Shown here: positions 34,560 to 43,513 of the stretch, in pieces | Position numbering within the stretch: position 1 is the stretch's first letter | Layout of the letters: every line of letters begins with the position of its first letter | Source: UBA10348 sp002469915 | Lineage (GTDB): Bacteria > Bacteroidota > Rhodothermia > Rhodothermales > UBA10348 | DNA: 64,000 nt | Direction: 5' to 3' | Assembly: GCA_029249345.1 (NCBI GenBank) | Contig: JAQWHM010000007.1 | Coordinates: forward strand, 113,255-177,254 | The notes under the pieces: generated by a model | Seen by the model: the letters and a program-made list of their open reading frames with translations, nothing else | Database searches by the model: none | Told to the model about the DNA's origin: nothing | Translations under genes and position numbers: made by a program

Positions 34560-35250
34560 CACCCAAATTGAAGTCCAAGAGCGTGGTTTCTGACTTCGTG
34601 ACATCAAAGGTCACTTTTCCGTTTTCACGGCGGATAGAACCTTCCTCTAGATAAGCCGCTTCCGATCCTATCAGGTAACGCGCTCCCAGGTCCAAATAGA
34701 CCGCAGCTGGTCCCTCTGCCCTTCCAATACCGTTAAACAAACGAAATTGCAGACCTCCACCAAATCCGTAACTCAAAGCTGTATCGCTGAAATTCGTTGA
34801 ACGGGCAATTTCGCTATCGTCAATGTTTTCGTTTTGGATACGTGTTTCAGTAAAGAAATACTTGAAGCCGATTAGAGCGTCTGCATAGGGGCGGAATACA
34901 GGAATATCGGGTGAAAGGCGTACAAAAAAGTGTCCCGATGCAATCGCATTATCTGTTACCACGTCTACCGTAATATCCGGGATAGTGGTAGAAAAAGGCT
35001 CATTTCTACGTTCGTGGCCATACATCATAAAGCCAGCGTCAAGCCCAACCATAAATGGAGTACCAGGCATGCCGACCGCACCGAATATATTTCCGCCAAA
35101 GCCAATCTGATCTACTTGATCTCCGAATTCACCCTGAGGAACTCCAACTCCCAAAGCCAACCCTCCTTCCGTACGTATTTGAGCCTGAGCAGAACCAGCA
35201 AAAAGCAGGGTAATGACCATTAAACAGAAAATGGGTGTCAATCTTGTCAT
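34543..35250 (-). CDS. outer-membrane beta-barrel protein
   Basis: 235 residues. A signal peptide ends AGSAQA before QIRTEGG. The mature protein is made of alternating-hydrophobicity strands (LALGVGVPQGEFG, ALIGFKYFFTE, SYGFGGGLQFRLFN, DLGARYLIGSEAAY) and ends DFNLGVTVKF with the C-terminal Phe used by BAM substrates. It looks like an eight- to ten-stranded barrel of the Bacteroidota OMP_b-brl type. Function unknown. It is divergent from the multicopper oxidase gene with only 71 bases between. Confidence 0.8.
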   Translation of the reverse strand: MTRLTPIFCLMVITLLFAGSAQAQIRTEGGLALGVGVPQGEFGDQVDQIGFGGNIFGAVGMPGTPFMVGLDAGFMMYGHERRNEPFSTTIPDITVDVVTDNAIASGHFFVRLSPDIPVFRPYADALIGFKYFFTETRIQNENIDDSEIARSTNFSDTALSYGFGGGLQFRLFNGIGRAEGPAAVYLDLGARYLIGSEAAYLEEGSIRRENGKVTFDVTKSETTLLDFNLGVTVKF

Positions 35251-35321
35251 GATTCTCCCTCGAACTGCGAGCAGTCTATTGGTAGGTTTTTTATATAGTA
35301 GGCGCTGAAAAATAGCAAATC

Positions 35322-37076
35322 ATGTCTCCTTTTCATATGACCATTTGCCGAATATTTTTTCTTGCGTCTGTAAGCTTCTTTTTAGCAACACAACCGGTGT
35401 TGAGTCAGATTAATCCACTGGCCATACCTCCCACCCTGAGTGGTCCGACATATGATTTGACACTAGCCCGATCGTCGCATGAGTTCATGAATGGCATTCA
35501 AACCACGACGCTTGGAATTAATGGGACGTATCTCGGTCCGACGCTCATTTTGGAAAGTGGAACTGACGTTCAAATGAACGTCACCAACCAAATTGGAGAA
35601 CCCACGACAATTCACTGGCACGGTATGCATGTAGCCCCAGAAGATGATGGCGGACCGCACACCGTAATTCCGGATGGAACGACTTGGTCGCCCGATTTCA
35701 ACGTCCTGGACCAGGCAACCACCTTCTGGTATCATCCCCACCTACATGAACGTACCGGTGAGCATGTTTACAAAGGGCTAGCGGGTGTAATAATCGTTCG
35801 AGATGCTATTGAAGTCGGATTAAACCTACCCAGGACCTACGGCGTCAACGACATTCCAGTCGTCTTACAGGATCGACAGTTCAACGCGCAAGGCCAACTC
35901 GTCTTTAATCCAGGTGGAGCCGGCCAAACAGGAAACCAAATGGTCATAAATGGTACTCTCGATCCATTTGTGGCGCTGGAAGCAGGCATTACCAGACTTC
36001 GACTTTTAAATGGCTCCAATTCCAGAGTGTATATGCTCGGGCTAGACAACGATGCCGACTTTCATATGATTGGCTCGGATGGCGGCCTGCTAAGCGCCCC
36101 CGTAGCCATGAATCGATTGAAGTTGGCACCGGGTGAACGCGCAGATGTCCTTTTCGATCTAAACGGATTAGAGGGACAGTCGAGAACGCTCATGAGCTAC
36201 TCATCTGAATTAACCCAAGGAGAACCTGGAGGAGTTGGCGGCGGCGGCGGACCGGGCGGCCCAAACACTAACCCATTAAATGGCACTGACTTTGACATTA
36301 TGGAACTACGAATTTCAGGTACCTCAACCTTGAATTCGATTCCATCCTCACTCGTCACTGTCGAACCGCTGAACGAATCAGACTCAGACCGAAGTAGACC
36401 TATGCTGCTTAATAATGTGACGGGGCAAGGAGGACCTGCGCCATTGGCTATTAATGGTGTAGAACTAGACCTGAACGTAATCAATGAGATCGTGACGCTG
36501 GGCGACACAGAAATTTGGACGATTACCAATCAAACGGGCGAGCCTCATCCTTTCCATATCCACGATATTCAATTCCAGATTCTAGATCGCGGAGGGATAG
36601 CCCCTCCAGCACACGAGCAGGGATGGAAGGATACGGTTCTAGTATATCCGGGAGAACCGGTTCGCATTATATCTCGATTTGAAGACCATGCCGATCCCAC
36701 CACGCCCTACATGTACCACTGTCATTTTCTTGGGCACGAAGATGGCGGTATGATGGGGCAATTTCTGGTCATTGATCCAAATGCGACTACTATAGAGCAA
36801 GAGTTGCTCCCGTACGGTGATTTCGAGCTGATGAACTACCCGGATCCGTTCGTGGACTGGACCACTATCGTTTATTCGCTTGAAACGATCTCGCACGTTC
36901 GTATCAAAGTATATGATGCGACAGGTAGAGCGTTAAAAACGTTGTTCGACGGATTCCGTGATGCGGGACGCAATGAATCTATTTGGAAGGCTGGATCCGT
37001 TCCGTCCGGAACCTACTTCATTCAAATCGAAGTGGATGGTATTCCGGCAACCAAGTCGGTGCGGATTACGAAGTAA
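35322..37076 (+). CDS. secreted multicopper oxidase with C-terminal T9SS sorting domain
   Basis: 584 residues, a three-cupredoxin oxidase of the CueO/SufI group. The four copper-binding segments are intact: HWHGMH (98-103), WYHPHLH (His138, 140, 142), HPFHIH (409-414) and HCHFLGHEDGGMM (466-478), so type 1, 2 and 3 centres should form. A Gly-rich linker (GGVGGGGGPGGPN) lies near residue 305. Residues about 505-584 are a Por-type sorting domain (RIKVYDATGRALKTL, GSVPSGTYFIQIEVDG, ending SVRITK), so the enzyme is sent to the cell surface by type IX secretion. Likely activities are oxidation of Cu(I), Mn(II) or phenolics. A second ATG at 35337 also gives a signal peptide. Confidence 0.9.
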   Translation: MSPFHMTICRIFFLASVSFFLATQPVLSQINPLAIPPTLSGPTYDLTLARSSHEFMNGIQTTTLGINGTYLGPTLILESGTDVQMNVTNQIGEPTTIHWHGMHVAPEDDGGPHTVIPDGTTWSPDFNVLDQATTFWYHPHLHERTGEHVYKGLAGVIIVRDAIEVGLNLPRTYGVNDIPVVLQDRQFNAQGQLVFNPGGAGQTGNQMVINGTLDPFVALEAGITRLRLLNGSNSRVYMLGLDNDADFHMIGSDGGLLSAPVAMNRLKLAPGERADVLFDLNGLEGQSRTLMSYSSELTQGEPGGVGGGGGPGGPNTNPLNGTDFDIMELRISGTSTLNSIPSSLVTVEPLNESDSDRSRPMLLNNVTGQGGPAPLAINGVELDLNVINEIVTLGDTEIWTITNQTGEPHPFHIHDIQFQILDRGGIAPPAHEQGWKDTVLVYPGEPVRIISRFEDHADPTTPYMYHCHFLGHEDGGMMGQFLVIDPNATTIEQELLPYGDFELMNYPDPFVDWTTIVYSLETISHVRIKVYDATGRALKTLFDGFRDAGRNESIWKAGSVPSGTYFIQIEVDGIPATKSVRITK

Positions 37077-38055
37077 CGCCTTGGGCATTCTTCACAAGTC
37101 CATCCCGAAGCCAATCGGCGAGCGCCTGACGATTTCCATATTTAACCAATCGATGCTGGTCGCCGGAATGGCGAATATTTCCCAACTCCACCAATACTGC
37201 AGGTGGTTTGGTGTTATTTAACACGTATAGATTGGCGCTGGTGTCAATATGGCCTTTGTAATGTCTTCCAGGCTGATGCTGAGCATATTTGGCTTTCATT
37301 GTGTCGCGAAGGGATCTGCTTAACTGATACCCACTATTACTGGCGGCTTTAAAATGCACATCGATCTGAGGCTCGACGCGCGAACCGTACGCATCGACAT
37401 GCAAAGAAATCATCTGCTGACTAAGCGCACTGCCCTTGTGTTTGTCAAAGAGCTTGTTGATGATTCGTGTACGATCTTTGAGACGCTTTGACTGGTTTAG
37501 AACAATGCGTTCACCTCCCAAATAGTACTCATCCTCGTCATCTTTCAAATTTCTAGAGTCGCGAATGCCGTCATTCTCATCGCGCACAATGATATACACA
37601 GTAGCACCATCCTGAATAAGGTTACGTGCAAGACGCAACGATGTATCGTATGCAATCTCATCTTCGGGGAGAAGTTGGCCATCATACTTACCCAGCGTGC
37701 CCGGATCCGGTCCTCCATGACCAGAAACGATATAGTACACGTGACCTTCAAGACGGTCGGTCAAAATCTGAACGCGCTCATATTTACTGCCGAAGATTGG
37801 ATACACACGAGAAGAGGACGGAACGAGATACGTTTTCCCACTGTGTAGGATATCTCTCCCTTTTAATCGATCTGAGTTAGTTGATTTGAAGTCTGAAACG
37901 GCTTCGGGCGAAGGTACGACACCATTTTCGCGCAATAAGCTCCAGATTCCATCGCCATCCCCCGCTGTAACGCTAATATATTCCTGCCCAAGGAGTTGCA
38001 TTGGCAATGCAATCCACATGAAGGTGGTAAAGAGGAGTATTTTAAGGGTTTTCAT
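37066..38055 (-). CDS. N-acetylmuramoyl-L-alanine amidase (AmiC family)
   Basis: 329 residues with a signal peptide ending LLGQEY. Residues about 25-85 look LysM-like or SH3-like (GDGIWSLLRENGV). The amidase_3 domain has its zinc ligands: His in VSGHGGPDPGT, Glu in LPEDEIAYD, His in MISLHVDAYG and the catalytic Glu in AVLVELGNI. It cleaves the bond between muramic acid and the peptide, as required for cell separation. Amidases of this group are normally autoinhibited and switched on by EnvC/NlpD-type LytM proteins; one is encoded at 44.3 kb. Its 3' end overlaps the multicopper oxidase gene by 11 bases (convergent). Confidence 0.88.
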   Translation of the reverse strand: MKTLKILLFTTFMWIALPMQLLGQEYISVTAGDGDGIWSLLRENGVVPSPEAVSDFKSTNSDRLKGRDILHSGKTYLVPSSSRVYPIFGSKYERVQILTDRLEGHVYYIVSGHGGPDPGTLGKYDGQLLPEDEIAYDTSLRLARNLIQDGATVYIIVRDENDGIRDSRNLKDDEDEYYLGGERIVLNQSKRLKDRTRIINKLFDKHKGSALSQQMISLHVDAYGSRVEPQIDVHFKAASNSGYQLSRSLRDTMKAKYAQHQPGRHYKGHIDTSANLYVLNNTKPPAVLVELGNIRHSGDQHRLVKYGNRQALADWLRDGLVKNAQGVTS

Positions 38056-38228
38056 TGCTTTCGATCATCAGAGTAGGTGGCCTCAATAATCAAGTTATCG
38101 ACGGTCATTCAGAGAGCTTAACGACTCTTCGGCGGATGTTTTGTCCTCGCAAAGACCAACATATACAATTGAAAGTATACTTCTACGCCCGACAGTTGTA
38201 TACTTTCGGGAAATGAGTCCCCTCCTCT

Positions 38229-38463
38229 ATGAAAAGTCTTGCACTCCTTTCCTGTATTGCGTTGAGTTTAATGTGTCCGATGGATTCCTTCGGGCAGACC
38301 AGTCCTACAGAACTACGAGAAGCGCCTCCTCATTGAATGGGGATCTGGCTATCGCTTTTTCAGGGATATCGGACTTGCCGTCCGGATCGAGAATGCCGCG
38401 GTCGCTGAAATCGTCGTAACTCAGATCCCGTACCAGCTCTATTGGGAACCAGAAACGGAATAA
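38229..38463 (+). pseudogene. small exported-protein gene with a frameshift (candidate)
   Basis: An ATG at 38229 starts a signal peptide (MKSLALLSCIALSLM, then SFGQTSPTELRE) that stops at 38334-38336. The +1 frame from about 38317 reads EKRLLIEWGSGYRFF and runs to a stop at 38461-38463. Joined, they would form about 78 residues. The join lies around 38313-38319 and looks like a one-base indel. No family recognised; this may be a decayed gene or a sequencing error. Confidence 0.35.
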
Positions 38464-38500
38464 TCTTCGTTTTCAGGCTTCCAAATTATTGAAACAACCT

Positions 38501-38533
38501 AGTGCGGCGGGCGATTTTATCGCCCGCCGCACT
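38501..38533. terminator. strong hairpin between convergent genes
   Basis: AGTGCGGCGGGCGAT pairs with its complement (TCGCCCGCCGCACT) across a short AT loop. Neither strand has a clean T-run, so termination is possible but not clear-cut. It separates the frameshifted small gene from the M28 peptidase gene. Confidence 0.5.
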
Positions 38534-38567
38534 GCGTTTCTACCGCTTCTCAAACACCCTAAACGAG

Positions 38568-39944
38568 CTATCGAGGCAACTTTTGATCTAAATCAGCTAC
38601 CAAGTAGGCCATAACAGCCATGGTAGCTACCGATTTAGAGACATCCACAGGATCCAGCTTATCCACGTAATCAGCATTGGTGTGGTGATACCAGAAATAC
38701 TTTGAGCCATCGACGTTCAGCCCCATTCCTGGAACACCCTCGCGCATAATAGGACCAATATCGGCTCCCCCACCGCCACGTGTAATCTTTCCCGAATCAA
38801 TTCGATTCAGCAATTTTCCGATTTGTGTTATCACATCAAAGGCTTCGTCGCTCCCTGAAAATCCAAATCCGATGGGTGCAAAAACGCCCCCGTCTGATTC
38901 CATAGCTAAGACGTGATCATCCAGTTCATTAATATGAGCATCCCTATATGCATTCCCACCACGCATCCCATTCTCTTCGTTCGTCCACATGACCACTCGC
39001 ACGGTGCGTTTGGGTGTCAGTCCCAATACTTTCATGAGGCGCAGCGCTTCCCAAGCAGCTACACAACCACCCGCATCGTCCATAGCACCGGTACCCACAT
39101 CCCAAGAATCAATGTGCCCGCCTAATACAATGACCTCATCTGGAAACTCACTACCCACGATCTCTCCCATCACGTTGCGGGAATCCGCATCCGGTAGCCA
39201 AAAATCATCCATGAACAGATGGACTTCGATGCGTTGCCCACGGTCCTGCATACGTTGCATCATGAGGGCATCTTCGACCGTCACCGCAGCATGCGGAATC
39301 TTGGGCACATCTTCGGAATAGTTCGAGTTACCCGTATGCGGTGTATACATCGAGGCTGGTGTGACGGAGCGAACTAAACTTGCTATGGCCCCTACTTGGG
39401 CCGCACGTACCGCTCCGTTTCCGCGGTAACTAACGGTTGCTCCGTACGAGGTAAACGGAACGTTCCAAAGGACGATCTTTCCTTTCGCCATTTCTTTATT
39501 GGCTTCCAGATCATCGTATGAATTGACAACAAAAACCTCACCTTGCACACCATTTGGGCCCGTACCTACACTGCCCCCCAAGCCCAGAATCTGAAGCTCT
39601 CGTTTGTGTGGAGCAAGAATGGTCAGCCGCTCCTCTCCACGAACCCAGTGGGGCACTTTAACGGGTTCTGATCGCACATTTTCGAGACCATCCTTTTTCA
39701 TTTCCTCCAAAACCCAATCCAAGGCCAATTCGAGGTTTTCAGATCCAGAAAACCGAGGTCCAAAAGTATCGGTCAGGTAGGCCAACCTATTCCATGCCGC
39801 ACTATCGGCAAGGGCGGCATCAATAAGTTCATTTGCGTCCACCTGATAGTCAGATATGTGACGCATAACCTGATCTGCTTGACGGGCTTGGGTCGAAACG
39901 ACGGTCAAACTGAGTAAAGTGAGAAATACTAGTAGGCGATTCAT
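38568..39944 (-). CDS. M28-family metallopeptidase with PA insert, exported
   Basis: 458 residues. A signal peptide ends about VSTQA before RQADQ. A PA-like domain (about 120-260; LGLGGSVGTGPNGVQGEV) interrupts the peptidase. Zinc ligands of M28: GGHIDSWDVG, MDDAGGCVAAW, TNEENGMRGG with catalytic Glu and ligand Glu, MESDGG and YHHTNADYVD. These are aminopeptidase or carboxypeptidase-type di-zinc enzymes. The gene is followed only by a hairpin, with no operon partner. Confidence 0.9.
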   Translation of the reverse strand: MNRLLVFLTLLSLTVVSTQARQADQVMRHISDYQVDANELIDAALADSAAWNRLAYLTDTFGPRFSGSENLELALDWVLEEMKKDGLENVRSEPVKVPHWVRGEERLTILAPHKRELQILGLGGSVGTGPNGVQGEVFVVNSYDDLEANKEMAKGKIVLWNVPFTSYGATVSYRGNGAVRAAQVGAIASLVRSVTPASMYTPHTGNSNYSEDVPKIPHAAVTVEDALMMQRMQDRGQRIEVHLFMDDFWLPDADSRNVMGEIVGSEFPDEVIVLGGHIDSWDVGTGAMDDAGGCVAAWEALRLMKVLGLTPKRTVRVVMWTNEENGMRGGNAYRDAHINELDDHVLAMESDGGVFAPIGFGFSGSDEAFDVITQIGKLLNRIDSGKITRGGGGADIGPIMREGVPGMGLNVDGSKYFWYHHTNADYVDKLDPVDVSKSVATMAVMAYLVADLDQKLPR

Positions 39945-40024
39945 GTAAGCCGGTTTAAAATTGGGATGGCGAGGGAATCTAAGGGTTCGTTCAATCGCAA
40001 TCGAATCCTATCCTCTTTTACTAA

Positions 40025-40210
40025 ATGAAACTTCTCGATAATACGCCGGTGGCAGATTTAAGGAATCTAGGCCCCGTATCGAGACAAATGATCGCTGAAA
40101 TTGATGCTCACACCGCGGGGCATCCTGCTCGCAGGACTACGATTCACACTATAAATAACGCTTGTCGATACTCGTCAAAAGGAATACACGGTTATTCCGA
40201 ATCAGGCTGA
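40025..40210 (+). pseudogene. fragment resembling the TfoX C-terminal domain
   Basis: The first about 30 residues (VADLRNLGPVSRQMIAEIDAHT) match the start of TfoX_C domains, which normally continue with a second helix pair. Here the frame decays after HT; an alternative frame reads RGILLAGLRF, which would fit the next helix, suggesting a frameshift. The last 19 bases overlap the 3' end of the GCS2-CBS gene. No N-terminal TfoX domain is present. Probably a remnant, not a functional competence regulator. Confidence 0.35.
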
Positions 40211-42126
40211 ATAGCTTTGGCCTTGTCTTCAAATAATCGAGCCGCAAGCTGGTTGAAGTCCGTCTCGGTAATAATTCCAACCAGCTGACCATTCAAAACG
40301 ACCGGAAGCGCTCCGATATTGTTCTCTCTCATGACACGGACGGCATCGATAGTAGCCATTTCAGGTGAAACAGAAATAGGATCCCGCACCATGATTTGAC
40401 TCACCGGAATGTCTTCATCTTCCTGTACACCATTAAAATTGGTGAGACTTTTCAGAATCGATCGATGAGTAACCAATCCCACTAGACGATGCTCAATATC
40501 TTCGACCAACACATGCCGGATGTGTTGCCAACTCATCAAGACCGCGACGAAATCGACCAGTTCATCTTCCCTAACGGTAAACAGATCGGTGGACATGAAG
40601 TGTTCAACCCGCGTTCCATAGATCGTATTGACTGCACGAGGCTCAATGTCCGCCAACGGCCAGGTGTGCCCAGGCTCTCCGTCGAGCTGTCTTTTTTGCA
40701 TACACTCGACAAGGTGATCAAGGCGCTCAGCCCGTGATGTACCGCCCTTTCTCTTCATGGCAGCTAGAGAGCTTAGTTGCCACTGAGCTCCCGTTTGACT
40801 GTTAGCTACGCGATCACGGATGATGCCCATATACCGCTGGATATCATCCTCATTCACTTGTCTGGACCTCAAGCCTTCGGCTGCAATGTCGACCAATTCA
40901 TTCTGGATCAGATCTCTTGCACGCCAGCGTTTCCCGTCAATCCAATCAACTTCTGAGGCAAGCCCCCTTCGCGCTGTACCAATGAAATTACTTTTTGCAT
41001 CATCGAAGTCCATTAACGGACGAATATCGTCTGTCTTTAGGGCAATACCGTGCATTAAACCGGCCCAAAAAGCGGAATTGGCAACCTCATCAACTACGGT
41101 AGGACCGGCCGGGAGATAACGGTTTTCGATGCGAAGATGGGGTTGGGACCCACTAATACCGTAACAGGCTCGATTCCAACGATATACCGTTCCGTTGTGT
41201 AGTTGCAGTGCTCGCAATTTAGGCACTTCACCTTTTTCCAGCGCGTTAAATGGGTCTTCGTAATCACTCGTCATGATCACGCGAAAACGAGCAATATCTT
41301 CCTGAAAAACCTCAGAAACTGTCTCGTTAACCCACTCTGTGCCGAAATGAACACGCGGACTCATATCCCTCAGGTACAAGTTGCTACTTCGCGTATCAAC
41401 AGCTTGCTGAAATAAGGCTATGCGCGTCTCTCTCCAAAGTCTTTTCCCGAAAAGAACGGGTGAGTTGGCACTGGCCGCCAACACCGGAGCCGAAACCAAC
41501 TGCGCAATGTTGTAGAAATGAGCAAAGTTTTCGGGCGTTACCTGAAAGTGCACCTGAAAACTAGTGTTACATCCCTCGACCATGATGTTGTCATGTTGAA
41601 AAAACAGCTCATCAACACCTCTGATATGATACTGAGCTAGTCCTCCTTTGAGGCCCATTATGGTATCGTTCAGGGAATAGTATCTAGGCTTGGGCGCCAT
41701 ATTTTCAAGACGTAAATCCCAAGCATGGATGGTCGGAAGAATGCCTGCCAGCACTATATCCGCATCCACCTCATGACATAGCGAGCGAACTTCAGAAATG
41801 AGTTCGTTTAGCGTTTTCTCCAAGGTTGAAAAACACTGGGATTCCAACACTAGAGGATCAAGATTAATCTCGAGATTGAACCGAGTTAATTCGTTGACCA
41901 AACGCTCGTTTGTGCTTAAAGAAAGCACTTCTTCCGCTTTTGGAGAAGGCTGAAACTGCTTGTCAACCAGGAAAATTTCTTGTTCGGCGCCGATTCGCAT
42001 GGTATCGGTTTCGAACATCTTCTGATCAAGCATATACTCGAGCGCTCTCATATCCTGCATGATATGACGGGTAAAGCGGCGTATTTCAGCCGCATTTTCT
42101 TGAGCGCTTACCTCTTGCTGTCCCAT
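40192..42126 (-). CDS. GCS2-family carboxylate-amine ligase fused to a CBS domain pair
   Basis: 644 residues. Residues about 40-430 match the GCS2 glutamate-cysteine ligase-like fold (MRIGAEQEIFLVDKQF, LEINLDPLVLES, VDADIVLAGILPTIHAW, GCNTSFQVHFQVTPENF). Residues about 510-635 are two CBS motifs (HFMSTDLFTVREDELVDF, VSQIMVRDPISVSPEMATID, ALPVVLNGQLVGIITETDF), which usually bind adenosine nucleotides and set activity. The substrate is unknown: gamma-glutamyl-cysteine or another amino acid pair. The CBS tail suggests allosteric control by cell energy state or SAM. Divergent from the TPR operon at 42.3 kb. Confidence 0.88.
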   Translation of the reverse strand: MGQQEVSAQENAAEIRRFTRHIMQDMRALEYMLDQKMFETDTMRIGAEQEIFLVDKQFQPSPKAEEVLSLSTNERLVNELTRFNLEINLDPLVLESQCFSTLEKTLNELISEVRSLCHEVDADIVLAGILPTIHAWDLRLENMAPKPRYYSLNDTIMGLKGGLAQYHIRGVDELFFQHDNIMVEGCNTSFQVHFQVTPENFAHFYNIAQLVSAPVLAASANSPVLFGKRLWRETRIALFQQAVDTRSSNLYLRDMSPRVHFGTEWVNETVSEVFQEDIARFRVIMTSDYEDPFNALEKGEVPKLRALQLHNGTVYRWNRACYGISGSQPHLRIENRYLPAGPTVVDEVANSAFWAGLMHGIALKTDDIRPLMDFDDAKSNFIGTARRGLASEVDWIDGKRWRARDLIQNELVDIAAEGLRSRQVNEDDIQRYMGIIRDRVANSQTGAQWQLSSLAAMKRKGGTSRAERLDHLVECMQKRQLDGEPGHTWPLADIEPRAVNTIYGTRVEHFMSTDLFTVREDELVDFVAVLMSWQHIRHVLVEDIEHRLVGLVTHRSILKSLTNFNGVQEDEDIPVSQIMVRDPISVSPEMATIDAVRVMRENNIGALPVVLNGQLVGIITETDFNQLAARLFEDKAKAIQPDSE

Positions 42127-42233
42127 CGCAGACGTTGCCCATTTTCACTTGGTTAATCCTTCCTGTCAACAAGGGTACTCAGGTAAGGGAAAATAAACAA
42201 ACATTTGGCGTGCAATTTCACCTGAGAAACATG

Positions 42234-42253
42234 CGGGGCAACACCCCGTTTTT
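42234..42253 (+). promoter_or_regulatory. terminator-like leader hairpin before the TPR gene
   Basis: CGGGG at 42234-42238 or so pairs with CCCCG across CAACA, followed by TTTTT; the ATG of the TPR gene is seven bases further. The upstream gene is divergent, so the structure is not needed to stop an upstream transcript. Candidate transcription attenuator. Confidence 0.5.
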
Positions 42254-42259
42254 CATGCA

Positions 42260-43513
42260 ATGGAAGTGTTCAGTTCAAATCGTTTAAGAGTGGTCCTTCT
42301 AATGACCACTTGCCTGCTGGCTTTAGCAGGGGTGTTTCCTTCATCGGTCCAAGCACAGGGTGTAACGAATCAAAATGAACTCTACGCCAAACAGTCTCTC
42401 ATTCAAGGCCTCACATTTCTGAGAACGGGTTTCCCAGACAAAGCTGCCGGTGTGTTTGAAAACGCACTTAACGTCTTTCCCAACGACAGCGTATTGCTGT
42501 CGGCCATGGCTGAAGCCCAACAGGCTCTAGGCGATCCGGAATTAGCTTTTTTCTACATAGAAAAAGCACTTCAACGCAGTCCCGACAATCCAGATGTACT
42601 TCAGCAGGCACTTGAACTTGCCATCGCGAGTAATCAAATCGGAACAGCTCTTGCCCATTCAGCTCGACTCATCCAACTAAAGCCCAACCACCCCACGCCC
42701 GTTCTGCAACGATTACGTCTTCTCTCTTCGGTTGGACAGATCCCGGTAGCCCGTGATCTGGCAGCCCGCTCGGTGAATGATTTCCTAGCAAATGAACTCT
42801 TATTGCGCGCATTCTTACAAGCTTTTGTAGCCGCGGGAGATCTTTCATCGGCCGCACAGGGTGCGCAAAAACTGAGCGACCTCACCGGCAGCAGCGAGGA
42901 CCAATTCAGACTAGCAACTCTTCTGATACAATCCGGAGATACAGAAGGAGCGCTTTCTCAACTTGCAGAACTGATTGAACTCGACCCGTTTCATGAACCC
43001 ACACGACAGGTCTTATCGAGCCTTCATGAAACGTATCCAAGTAGCCGGCGCATTGCACTTGAAGCACTTCCTGATCCTCGACCACCTGACGAATCAGATA
43101 CCTCTCTGCTCCAAACCCTATTGCAGCGACTCGAAGCCAACCCTACTGATGCTGACACGGCAAAAGAAATTGGCCAGTTGTACCTAGATTCGGAAAACTA
43201 TGAGCGTGCGATCCAGTTGGCTGAGGCCCAAATAAAGGTCGATCCCAGGCAGTTGAACATGTGGGGAGTTGGTATCCAGGCCCACCTGAAACTGGGTAAT
43301 GAGACCGAGGCATTAACACTAGGAGAAGACGCTAGCATCCTTTTTCCCGGATATGCGCCTCTAATGCTGGAATATGCCCGTGCACTCGCCGCAGCGGGAA
43401 GGTATCAGGAGGCCATTAAGGTTGCTTCCCAAGCTCGTGATGGATCGGATAATGCTCCTGACGTGAACGAACAATTGACCCAACTTTTGAATCAGCTTGA
43501 GCAATATCAATAA
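42260..43513 (+). CDS. exported tetratricopeptide repeat protein
   Basis: 417 residues. The signal peptide (core LLMTTCLLALAGVF, cut near VQAQG) is followed by around ten TPR-like helix pairs, for example AVFENALNVFPNDSVLLSAM, AFFYIEKALQRSPDNPDVLQ and a later YLDSENYERAIQLAEAQIKV. The periplasmic TPR scaffold is followed by a DUF4292 lipoprotein and an EnvC-like protein, all overlapping or adjacent, a cluster seen in Bacteroidota. Role in envelope assembly or division is inferred from neighbours. Confidence 0.85.
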   Translation: MEVFSSNRLRVVLLMTTCLLALAGVFPSSVQAQGVTNQNELYAKQSLIQGLTFLRTGFPDKAAGVFENALNVFPNDSVLLSAMAEAQQALGDPELAFFYIEKALQRSPDNPDVLQQALELAIASNQIGTALAHSARLIQLKPNHPTPVLQRLRLLSSVGQIPVARDLAARSVNDFLANELLLRAFLQAFVAAGDLSSAAQGAQKLSDLTGSSEDQFRLATLLIQSGDTEGALSQLAELIELDPFHEPTRQVLSSLHETYPSSRRIALEALPDPRPPDESDTSLLQTLLQRLEANPTDADTAKEIGQLYLDSENYERAIQLAEAQIKVDPRQLNMWGVGIQAHLKLGNETEALTLGEDASILFPGYAPLMLEYARALAAAGRYQEAIKVASQARDGSDNAPDVNEQLTQLLNQLEQYQ

